A DNA stretch of 36,301 bases from assembly GCA_947498845.1 (NCBI GenBank), contig CANMLX010000043.1, positions 1-36,301 of the forward strand, written 5' to 3'. Source of the stretch: an uncultured Flavobacteriaceae bacterium. GTDB lineage: Bacteria; Bacteroidota; Bacteroidia; Flavobacteriales; Flavobacteriaceae. Positions 17,155 through 23,659 of this stretch are shown here, one piece after another (the stretch's first letter is position 1; every line of letters starts with the position of its first letter). Below the pieces are notes generated by a model. The model searched no databases. It was given only the letters and a program-made list of their open reading frames with translations, and was not told where the DNA came from. The position numbers and the translations under genes are program-made.

Positions 17155-17258
17155 AGGCAGGTGCCTGCGTTAGGGATTGAAGTAGAAAGCCCGCAGTGAG
17201 GTACGAACGAGGACTTGTAACGCAAAGCCCGACCGTGCGATAGCATGGTAACGCCAAA
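17155..17258. repeat. GC-rich intergenic repeat between exonuclease and FAH genes
   Basis: This ~100-bp noncoding stretch is much richer in GC than its surroundings. It has the inverted pair TGCGTTA (17165-17171) and TAACGCA (17218-17224), and AAAGCCCG occurs twice. It resembles a dispersed intergenic element I recall from flavobacterial genomes. It may fold into an RNA structure at the 3' end of the exonuclease transcript (inference). Confidence 0.5.
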
Positions 17259-17272
17259 AAATATAATAATAC

Positions 17273-17884
17273 ATGAAGCTTATTTGTATAGGAAGAAATT
17301 ACGCTGAGCATATTGAGGAGTTAGAAAATGAAAAGCCAGAAGAGCCTGTTGTTTTTTTAAAGCCAGATACGTCGATTTTACTTAAAAAGCATCCTTTTTT
17401 TATACCAGATTTCTCAAATGAGATACATCATGAAGTTGAGGTTTTGGTTAAAATTAATAGAGTAGGTAAGCATATTGATAAAAAGTTTGCACATAAATAT
17501 TATAATGAGATAGGTTTAGGAATAGATTTTACGGCACGCGATTTGCAAAACAAGTTAAAAAAGAAGGGCTTGCCTTGGGAAAAAGCAAAAGGTTTTGATG
17601 GTGCTGCTGTGGTAGGACAATGGCTTTCTAAAAGTAAATTTAAAGATTTAAACAGCATTTCTTTTTCATTAAAAAAGAACGAAACAACTGTACAAGAGGG
17701 AAATACATCTAATATGTTGTGGAAAATTGATGAAATTATAGAATATGTGTCAAAATATTTTACTTTAAAGATAGGAGACATTATCTTTACAGGTACGCCT
17801 TCGGGAGTTAGTAGAGTAGAAGTAAACGATAAATTAAAAGGATATATAGAAAACGAGGAAATGTTTTCGGTAACAGTTAAATAA
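17273..17884 (+). CDS. Fumarylacetoacetate hydrolase (FAH) family protein
   Basis: This 203-residue protein matches the short FAH-fold enzymes: MKLICIGRNYAEHIEEL, the metal-binding HHEVEVLVKI (two Glu) with the later Asp in GIDFTARDLQ, KGFDGAAVVG, and the GTPSGV loop near the C-terminus. FAH-family members cleave C-C bonds of, or isomerise, beta-keto acids with a divalent metal; the short type includes acylpyruvases and oxaloacetate decarboxylases. The true substrate is unknown. The ATG of the next gene (Hpt) follows its stop directly, with no gap, so FAH, Hpt and CinA form one unit. Confidence 0.93.
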   Translation: MKLICIGRNYAEHIEELENEKPEEPVVFLKPDTSILLKKHPFFIPDFSNEIHHEVEVLVKINRVGKHIDKKFAHKYYNEIGLGIDFTARDLQNKLKKKGLPWEKAKGFDGAAVVGQWLSKSKFKDLNSISFSLKKNETTVQEGNTSNMLWKIDEIIEYVSKYFTLKIGDIIFTGTPSGVSRVEVNDKLKGYIENEEMFSVTVK

Positions 17885-18226
17885 ATGGAGCAACATTATA
17901 AATTATTTAGAGTAAGAGAATTAACAGATAATGACGAAGAGTTTATAGCTACTTTGGCAGCTACTTTTATAGAAGAAGTGCCAGAAGATGCAGAGCGTCT
18001 AAAAAAAGCTGTTGCAGAAAAAGATTTCTACACAGCTTATCAAGCGGCTCATAAAATGAAACCTACAGTCGATTTATTTGAATTAGGTATACTTAATGAC
18101 TTAATTGAAGTACAGGATTGGGGTAAATTCGAGAAAAAAGAGCTCGATATAAAAGAAAAATTAGATATAGTTATTACAGCTGTAGATAATGCTGTAGCCG
18201 AGATTAAGGCAGATTTTAGTTTATAA
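17885..18226 (+). CDS. Histidine phosphotransfer (Hpt) domain protein
   Basis: This 113-residue protein is a stand-alone Hpt four-helix bundle. The phosphoacceptor is His56 in YQAAHKMKPTVDLF, preceded by the helix EEFIATLAATFIEEVPEDAERLKKAV. Hpt proteins relay phosphate between response-regulator receiver domains in phosphorelays. No receiver or hybrid kinase is next to it; the only kinase in the window is 8 kb away and lacks a receiver. It sits directly after the FAH gene and overlaps cinA by one base (TAATG), so its expression is tied to metabolic and repair-type genes and not to a signalling operon. Confidence 0.9.
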   Translation: MEQHYKLFRVRELTDNDEEFIATLAATFIEEVPEDAERLKKAVAEKDFYTAYQAAHKMKPTVDLFELGILNDLIEVQDWGKFEKKELDIKEKLDIVITAVDNAVAEIKADFSL

Positions 18227-19479
18227 TGCTTGCAGAGATTATTACTATTGGGGATGAGCTTCTTATAGGTCAGGTAATAGATTCCAACTCTGCATTTATA
18301 GGTCAAGAATTAAATAAGATAGGCGTCTCTGTCTATCAAATTACTTCTGTTCAAGACAACAAAGATCATATTCTACAAGCATTAAAAGATGCAGAGCAGC
18401 GTGTAGATATTGTTATTATGACGGGTGGACTAGGTCCTACAAAAGACGATATCACCAAAAAAACCATTGCAGATTATTTTAATGATACTTTGGTAAGAGA
18501 TACTTTGGTATTAGAAAACATTAAAACCATTTGGAGGGATAATAATAGGCCTGTTTTGTTACAAGTTAATAAAGACCAAGCTTTGGTGCCTTCAAAGGCT
18601 AAAGTTTTAATGAATACTTCTGGTACTGCTCCTGGTATGTGGCTTGAAAAAGATAAAAAGACCTTTGTTGTGCTTCCTGGCGTGCCTTTTGAAATGAAAA
18701 AATTGCTTAAGGAGGAAGTATTGCCGCGAATTAAAGAAAAATACGATTGTCCGTTTATATTACATAAAACGCTTTTAGTAAGTGGCTTGGGAGAAAGTGC
18801 TTTAGCAGACCGCATTGAAGATTGGGAAAATGGGTTGCCAAAGGACATCACTTTAGCTTATTTACCTAAATTAGGAAGCGTAAGATTAAGGTTGTCTTCA
18901 AAAGGAGCGCACAAAGAACACATTATAGCAAATGTTAATACCCAAATAGATAAACTTTTACCTTTAATTAAAGAAGAATTTGTAGGTTTTGAAGAGGAAG
19001 GTAAATCGCTGGCATTAATTATAGCAAATCAACTCACTCAAAAAGATAAAACTTTAGCGATAGCCGAAAGTTGTACAGGAGGTAAGCTAGCAGAGCAGTT
19101 TACAAAAAATCCTGGTGCTTCGGCTTATTTTAAGGGAGGAGCGGTAACCTATGCGACACAATCTAAAATAGATGTTTTAGGGATTAAAGAAAACGTGATT
19201 AACGAACATTCTGTAGTAAGCGCACAAGTTGCCGAGGCTATGGCTAAAACAGTAAGGCATCTATTTAAGGCAGATTATGGTATAGCGACTACAGGAAATG
19301 CAGGGCCAGCAAAGGGTGATGCAGATGTCCCTGTAGGAACAGTTTATATTGCTGTTGCTTCAAAAGCGGGTGTTATAGCCTCTCATTTTTTATTAGGTAA
19401 AGATAGAGGTAAAGTGATTAACAAAGCAATAGGTAAAGCATTGCAACTACTAGAAAAAGAAATTTTAAAAAATGATTAA
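18226..19479 (+). CDS. cinA: CinA family nicotinamide mononucleotide deamidase-related protein
   Basis: This 417-residue protein has two domains. The N-terminal MoCF/COG1058 domain (about 1-165) shows AEIITIGDELLIGQVIDSNS and MTGGLGPTKDDITKKTIA. The C-terminal CinA domain (about 255-410) shows AIAESCTGGKLAEQFT and ATTGNAGPAKGDADVPVGTVYIA, with the Ser/Gly-rich amidase site. CinA C-domains deamidate nicotinamide mononucleotide for NAD salvage, and N-domains of the two-domain type can hydrolyse ADP-ribose. The name also refers to competence-damage induction in other phyla, which is not implied here. The rpmB promoter follows the stop. Confidence 0.95.
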   Translation: MLAEIITIGDELLIGQVIDSNSAFIGQELNKIGVSVYQITSVQDNKDHILQALKDAEQRVDIVIMTGGLGPTKDDITKKTIADYFNDTLVRDTLVLENIKTIWRDNNRPVLLQVNKDQALVPSKAKVLMNTSGTAPGMWLEKDKKTFVVLPGVPFEMKKLLKEEVLPRIKEKYDCPFILHKTLLVSGLGESALADRIEDWENGLPKDITLAYLPKLGSVRLRLSSKGAHKEHIIANVNTQIDKLLPLIKEEFVGFEEEGKSLALIIANQLTQKDKTLAIAESCTGGKLAEQFTKNPGASAYFKGGAVTYATQSKIDVLGIKENVINEHSVVSAQVAEAMAKTVRHLFKADYGIATTGNAGPAKGDADVPVGTVYIAVASKAGVIASHFLLGKDRGKVINKAIGKALQLLEKEILKND

Positions 19480-19487
19480 TTTTTTAA

Positions 19488-19517
19488 TTGCTATAAACTA
19501 AAGTTTTAGTATATTTG
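19488..19517 (+). promoter_or_regulatory. Promoter of the rpmB-rpmG operon
   Basis: TTG at 19488-19490 and TATATTTG at 19510-19517 are separated by 19 bp, a full match to the Bacteroidota -33/-7 consensus. GCACC follows. The ATG of rpmB lies 43 bp past the -7 element, so the 5' UTR is about 35-40 nt. Confidence 0.85.
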
Positions 19518-19558
19518 CACCTCGTTTTTAAGCAACAACAAATTTAAAGTTAAAAATA

Positions 19559-19795
19559 ATGTCAAGAGTTTGTGAACTTACAGGAAAGAAGGCAATGGTT
19601 GGTAACAATGTGTCTCATGCATTAAATAGAACTAAACGCAAATTCAACGCGAATTTAGTGAAGAAACGTTTTTACATTCCAGAAGAAGACAAATGGGTAA
19701 CTTTAAAAGTATCTACTTCTGCATTAAAGACAATAAATAAAATAGGTATTTCAGCTGCTATAAAAGAAGCTAAATCTAAAGGTTTTTTAAAATAA
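19559..19795 (+). CDS. rpmB: 50S ribosomal protein L28
   Basis: This 78-residue protein is bacterial L28 (bL28): MSRVCELTGKKAMVGNNVSH opens it, followed by NRTKRKFNANLVKKRFYIPEE and the closing KTINKIGISAAIKEAK. Only one Cys remains of the zinc-binding set found in some bacteria, so this is a zinc-free form. It is the first gene of the L28-L33-DUF4295 cluster and has a strong consensus promoter upstream. L33 starts 26 bp after its stop. Confidence 0.98.
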   Translation: MSRVCELTGKKAMVGNNVSHALNRTKRKFNANLVKKRFYIPEEDKWVTLKVSTSALKTINKIGISAAIKEAKSKGFLK

Positions 19796-19821
19796 TTATT
19801 GGCATCGTTAAGTAATACAAA

Positions 19822-20004
19822 ATGGCAAAAAGAGGTAACAGAATACAGGTGATTTTAGAATGTACAGAACATAAGGCTACTGGTAAGGCAGGAACGTCTA
19901 GATACATTACTACTAAAAATAAAAAGAATACGCCAGATAGAATGGAGTTAAAGAAATTTAACCCAATTTTAAAGCGTATGACCGTTCATAAAGAAATTAA
20001 GTAA
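19822..20004 (+). CDS. rpmG: 50S ribosomal protein L33
   Basis: This 60-residue protein is bL33: MAKRGNRIQVILECTEHKATG, then SRYITTKNKKNTPDRMELKKFNP. Only one cysteine (ECTEH) is present, so this is the zinc-free form. It lies between L28 and the DUF4295 gene on the same strand, with 26- and 42-bp gaps, and is clearly part of one operon. Identification is secure. Confidence 0.98.
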   Translation: MAKRGNRIQVILECTEHKATGKAGTSRYITTKNKKNTPDRMELKKFNPILKRMTVHKEIK

Positions 20005-20046
20005 TTAAAATTTTACAACTGTAAAATTAATTAAAGATATAAAGCA

Positions 20047-20199
20047 ATGGCAAAGAAAGCAGTAGCATCGTTACAAACAGGATCTAAGAGATTAACCAAA
20101 GCAATTAAAATGGTTAAGTCTCCAAAAACAGGCGCTTATATGTTTGTAGAGTCTGTAATGGCTCCAGATTTAGTAAATGATTTCTTAAAGAAGAAATAA
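20047..20199 (+). CDS. DUF4295 protein, small Bacteroidota ribosome-associated protein
   Basis: This 50-residue, very basic protein (MAKKAVASLQTGSKRLTKAI, ending LVNDFLKKK) is the DUF4295 family member that follows L33 across Bacteroidota. As I recall, the Flavobacterium johnsoniae ribosome structure showed a small phylum-specific large-subunit protein (called bL38) that corresponds to it; I am not certain of this. Its size, charge and place in a ribosomal operon all agree. A strong terminator follows 18 bp after its stop. Confidence 0.93.
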   Translation: MAKKAVASLQTGSKRLTKAIKMVKSPKTGAYMFVESVMAPDLVNDFLKKK

Positions 20200-20220
20200 A
20201 ATTTACAATACAAAATATTT

Positions 20221-20253
20221 AAAGCAGCTTTCTACTAAGAGAGCTGCTTTTTT
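20221..20253 (+). terminator. Intrinsic terminator after the ribosomal operon
   Basis: A perfect 9-bp stem, AAAGCAGCT (20221-20229) with AGCTGCTTT (20242-20250), has a 12-nt loop and runs into a T-rich tract. It separates the ribosomal genes from ftsY. Confidence 0.85.
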
Positions 20254-20367
20254 ATTTTTATATTTGAGCAGTTCACCTGACATAATAGCATAAAAGTAAC
20301 TATGGTAAGGCTTTTGACTACTTTATTTTTGAAATTATTGGTTAAACTAAACGCTTAAACATTTTAA

Positions 20368-21321
20368 ATGAGTTTTTTTAAAAAAATATTTTCTTCGGAG
20401 AAAAAGGAAACTTTAGATAAAGGATTAGAAAAATCTAAAACGAGCTTTTTTGGTAAATTAAGTAAGGCTGTTGCTGGAAAATCTAAAGTTGATGATGAGG
20501 TTTTAGATAATTTAGAAGAAGTATTGGTAAGTAGTGACGTTGGTGTAAATACCACACTAAAAATTATTGATCGTATAGAAGAACGTGTGGCTAAAGATAA
20601 ATATTTAGGAACAGAAGAATTGAATAAAATTCTTCGCGAAGAAATAGCCGCCTTATTGTCTGAAACCAATTCTGGTGAAGATACAGAGTTTACTATTCCA
20701 GACACTAAAAGACCCCATGTAATTATGGTGGTTGGTGTTAACGGCGTTGGTAAAACAACAACTATCGGTAAGTTAGCGAGTCAATTTAAAAAGAAAGGCT
20801 TAAAAGTGGTCTTAGGTGCGGCCGATACGTTTAGAGCTGCAGCTATAGATCAATTACAAGTATGGGCAGATCGTGTGGATGTGCCTATAGTTAAACAATC
20901 CATGGGAAGTGACCCTGCTTCTGTAGCTTTCGATACCTTAAAAAGTGCTGTAACACAAGATGCCGATGTTGTTATTATAGATACAGCAGGCCGTTTACAT
21001 AATAAGGTTAACTTAATGAACGAGCTTACTAAAGTAAAACGTGTGATGCAAAAAGTAGTTGACGATGCACCTCATGATGTGCTATTAGTACTAGATGGCT
21101 CCACAGGACAAAATGCCTTTGAACAGGCAAAGCAATTTACTGCGGCGACCGAAGTGACTTCACTAGCCGTAACCAAACTTGATGGGACTGCAAAAGGAGG
21201 TGTTGTAATAGGAATATCAGATCAATTTAAAATTCCAGTAAAATATATTGGTGTAGGAGAGGGGATAGACGATTTACAGGTGTTTAATAAATACGAATTT
21301 GTGGATTCGTTTTTTAAATAA
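20368..21321 (+). CDS. ftsY: Signal recognition particle receptor FtsY
   Basis: This 317-residue SRP-receptor GTPase guides ribosomes making membrane proteins to the translocon. It has the NG domain: helical N part (about 25-100), P-loop GVNGVGKTT with Lys129, GAADTFRAAAIDQL (G2/insertion box), DTAGR (G3), and TKLDGTAKGG (G4 and closing loop). The acidic A domain is nearly absent, the N-terminus being only a short basic/amphipathic stretch (MSFFKKIFSSEKK), which is normal for the phylum and should bind membrane lipid. Because a terminator lies upstream, it probably has its own promoter; -7-like boxes TATATTTG (20259-20266) and TATTTTTG (20324-20331) are candidates without clear -33 partners. 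Confidence 0.97.
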   Translation: MSFFKKIFSSEKKETLDKGLEKSKTSFFGKLSKAVAGKSKVDDEVLDNLEEVLVSSDVGVNTTLKIIDRIEERVAKDKYLGTEELNKILREEIAALLSETNSGEDTEFTIPDTKRPHVIMVVGVNGVGKTTTIGKLASQFKKKGLKVVLGAADTFRAAAIDQLQVWADRVDVPIVKQSMGSDPASVAFDTLKSAVTQDADVVIIDTAGRLHNKVNLMNELTKVKRVMQKVVDDAPHDVLLVLDGSTGQNAFEQAKQFTAATEVTSLAVTKLDGTAKGGVVIGISDQFKIPVKYIGVGEGIDDLQVFNKYEFVDSFFK

Positions 21322-21401
21322 TAATAGTTTAACGCTATTTTTTAGTCTTGTTTTGATGGTTTTGTTTGATATACCTCCTTGTAGTGCTTAATTTATAGAT
21401 A

Positions 21402-22028
21402 ATGAGACTAACCATTACCTTTTTATTCGTTATTACTTCTTACTTGGCTAAATCTCAATCCAATTTTATGAATATGGATGAGTGTCAAGTTAATGTTGAA
21501 TCTGATTCGATCCTAATTGACCTCTTTAATAAGCACAAAATAATAGCTGCTTCATTCGGAGATATTAAAAAGGAGAAGAAGAGAGTATATAAAAAGTACA
21601 AGGAAGAGTTAGAATTTCGTAAGGATGGAGGTAATCTAAGTATTTCACATTTTTCTATATTGAAAAAAGCCGTTGAAAACGGAAAGCTTGATTTAGAACT
21701 CTTGTCAGAGTACAAACATTTAGACAGTATGCAAAAGGATAAATTGAAGGACATTTTTCTCCGATATCGTAGTAATCCTCAAAATGACATGTCGACAACT
21801 GCTTTTTGCTACAAACCAAGAAATGCGATCTTCTTTCTTGACGATTCTGATAAACTTGTAGCCTACTTGGAAATTTGCTTTGAATGTCGACGGTCATATT
21901 TAAAACCGAAATCCATCTACCAACTAACCAAGAGGTGTTCTGGGATTTATGAGCCACTAAAAGAGTTTATGGCAGGACTTGACTTAGAATATGGAATAGC
22001 AAGAAATAGTTGGAGAGTCAACAAATAA
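21402..22028 (+). CDS. Exported orphan protein of unknown function
   Basis: This 208-residue protein was not recognised. It begins with a signal peptide (MRLTITFLFVITSYLAKSQS, cut near residue 18). The mature part is charged and helical to about residue 120 (for example EKKRVYKKYKEELEFRKDGG), then mixed, with a CFECRRS motif near 166 that could bind a metal or form a disulfide. In related genomes another gene (rimO) commonly follows ftsY, as I recall; here this orphan and a decayed lipoprotein gene follow. An attC-like palindrome starts at its stop codon, so it may be a captured gene (inference). Confidence 0.75.
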   Translation: MRLTITFLFVITSYLAKSQSNFMNMDECQVNVESDSILIDLFNKHKIIAASFGDIKKEKKRVYKKYKEELEFRKDGGNLSISHFSILKKAVENGKLDLELLSEYKHLDSMQKDKLKDIFLRYRSNPQNDMSTTAFCYKPRNAIFFLDDSDKLVAYLEICFECRRSYLKPKSIYQLTKRCSGIYEPLKEFMAGLDLEYGIARNSWRVNK

Positions 22029-22147
22029 GCATAACAAATGCTAAACGCCATAAGCTTGCGAGGTACTTGCAAAAGCTTGTGTAATCCGCTAGATTGAATA
22101 GAATTAAAAAAAAGTTCAGCTTAATAGTGTTTAGCTCGACGTTACTC
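22029..22147. repeat. attC-like imperfect palindrome behind the orphan gene
   Basis: The left arm ATAAC-AAATG-CTAAAC (22031-22046) and the right arm GTTTAG-CTCGAC-GTTAC (22129-22144) pair, with spacers of 5 and 6 bases, giving one unpaired base as in integron attC sites. Further in, AAGC pairs with GCTT. The outer GTTACTC fits the GTTRRRY consensus only in part, and no integrase is in the window. The gap to the next gene holds nothing else I can identify. Confidence 0.4.
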
Positions 22148-22298
22148 ACTCAAAAGCATAGTTTACTAATTATTCATATAGATATTGCATCTAACTATTT
22201 ATTTTAGAGGACTAAATACATTAAGATGTTAAAAAAAATATTAGTACCTATAACTGTGTTATGCTTTTTATCGTGTTCTTCTACAAAACAAGTTTCTA

Positions 22299-22461
22299 AT
22301 ACCAATTCCCAAATGAATTTACTGAGTTAAAAAGTGTCTTTTGAAATTCTATCTTCAACATAAAAAAGAACCGTAACTACGGCTATGCTTATTTTTTCTG
22401 TCTCGTATAATTCCAAAATCCATCATTTTACTTTACACTATATTCATTTAAGAATTGGTAT
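22299..22461. repeat. MITE-like palindromic element, family A copy 2 (163 bp)
   Basis: It begins ATACCAATTCCCAAATGAAT and, read on the other strand, ends ATACCAATTCTTAAATGAAT, so 18 of 20 bases match. The centre has the palindrome CCGTAACTACGG next to GCTATGC, in the opposite orientation to copy 1. It interrupts the lipoprotein gene 73 bp after its start. Confidence 0.8.
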
Positions 22462-22735
22462 AAAAACAAAAACACAGCTCAAATACTTCGAAATATTAAT
22501 ACATTTTTAATAACCGAAATTTCTACCGATAAGAGTTATAGGCCTAACACCTAAAAATCCTATTGAAATTGGAGGTTTTAAAACATCGGAAGGTCCAAAA
22601 AATGAAAGAAGGTTTTTAAATGCCTTAGTTGGACCAAATGGCGAAAAAATATCATACTACAGAGCGGGTAGTTGTTGCCCTGTAAAAAGTGAAAATGGTT
22701 TTATGGGAACTGCGTTGTTAGATAATTATAGAGTT

Positions 22736-22915
22736 ATACCATTTACGTAATTTAATTTCGTATAAATATTTTTGTCACTTCTACAATGAGTGTCACGCCT
22801 TAGCGTGATGTATCGAGAAGCTGCAAACCTGTTCTCGATACATTTTTTATTTCGTTATCTCTTCATAAAAAACACTCGAACTGACATATGCGAAAATTTT
22901 AATCGTAAATCGTAT
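22736..22915. mobile_element. Second insertion in the pseudogene, with outer inverted ends
   Basis: The insert begins ATACCATTTACG and ends CGTAAATCGTAT, whose reverse complement ATACGATTTACG differs by one base. TTAT appears on both sides (22734-22737 and 22915-22918), a possible target duplication that would overlap the ends. The family B repeat occupies its middle. It has no ORF. Either one 180-bp element carries the B sequence or B inserted into a ~66-bp element. Confidence 0.6.
22773..22886. repeat. Long copy of the TGTCA(C/G)TTC-ended repeat (family B)
   Basis: This 114-bp segment begins TGTCACTTC and ends GAACTGACA. It has the core GTGTCACGCCTTAGCGTGAT, inverted relative to the copy at 8034-8088, and the pair TATCGAGAA / TTCTCGATA flanking GCTGCAAACCTG. 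It is noncoding. Confidence 0.7.
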
Positions 22916-23026
22916 TATTTGGGAGAACTCAAAAGATACTGTATCCATATATATTAATATGTATGATTCGGGAAAACTAAAAGCACCTCATGGGTTTGGG
23001 ATTAAAAAATAAAAAAATAGACTTCT

Positions 23027-23626
23027 TTATTTACTATTTAGTCGTAACCACCCTAAAATTTGATTATTAACGATTTCCCATTTTCCGTTTTTGTTAGTTA
23101 ATTCGAAGTTTTCTCTCGCGCTTCCAAAGGGACCAGGATTTTGTTGTATGATTTCGATTTGCTTTTCAGTTACCTTGGAAATAATGGAAACATGACCATA
23201 TCTATTTAGGACAGTTCCAGAATATACAAGCAAATCGTTTTCTTTAGGTTTAGACTTACTAGGGTTTGTGTATTGAATTAAATTACGCTGTTTATTAATT
23301 TGGCCATCTTTTATATTGGAATCAAAAAAATCTTTGGCATGCCCATAGCTGTCAGGCATTTTGTGATTTAGTGCTTTATAATAGTAGCGTTTTACAAATT
23401 CAACACATTGGTATTTTAATCCAATATTATAGCCATCTATGGTAAGCTCTCTTCCTTCTACGTTACCAACCCCTCCGTTATAATAAACCGAAACACCATT
23501 TAAATCATCTATTTTTTGCCCGACTTTGTAATTAGGGTTTAAATTTATTTTTTGAGATACATAAAAAACAATTATTACTAAAACTAGTAGTCCGGTTATA
23601 ATTAAAAATCGTTTTTTAAGTAGCAT
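23027..23626 (-). CDS. CHAP-domain protein, probable peptidoglycan amidase/endopeptidase
   Basis: This 199-residue protein has an N-terminal membrane anchor or signal (about 6-23) and a CHAP (NlpC/P60-like) domain. The catalytic Cys is Cys74 (LKYQCVEFVKRYY) and the His is His145 (RYGHVSIIS); the polar third residue is probably in EIIQQNPG. CHAP domains cut peptidoglycan cross-bridges or the amide to muramic acid, or serve as glutathionylspermidine amidases. Here the anchor suggests action in the periplasm. It lies 33 bp downstream of argS on the same strand and may be read with it. Confidence 0.92.
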   Translation of the reverse strand: MLLKKRFLIITGLLVLVIIVFYVSQKINLNPNYKVGQKIDDLNGVSVYYNGGVGNVEGRELTIDGYNIGLKYQCVEFVKRYYYKALNHKMPDSYGHAKDFFDSNIKDGQINKQRNLIQYTNPSKSKPKENDLLVYSGTVLNRYGHVSIISKVTEKQIEIIQQNPGPFGSARENFELTNKNGKWEIVNNQILGWLRLNSK

Positions 23627-23659
23627 TTTACTTTTCCTTATTTTGGAATATATAATTTT

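Larger units (their letters stand above)
22226..23012 (+). pseudogene. Broken lipoprotein gene interrupted by two repeat elements
   Basis: Three collinear fragments belong to one small lipoprotein. The first (22226-22298) encodes a lipoprotein signal ending FLSCSSTKQVSN. The second (about 22514-22735) encodes GLTPKNPIEIGGF, then YYRAGSCCPVKSENGFMGT and DNYRV. The third (22917-23012) encodes IWENSKDTVSIYINMYDSGK and ends GFGIKK. Between 1 and 2 lies the 163-bp family A element, and between 2 and 3 a ~180-bp insert with the family B repeat. I recall intact flavobacterial relatives of about 120-140 residues, some wrongly labelled as an aldolase; the function is unknown. Stops in the second interval show further decay. 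No full product can be made. Confidence 0.85.
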
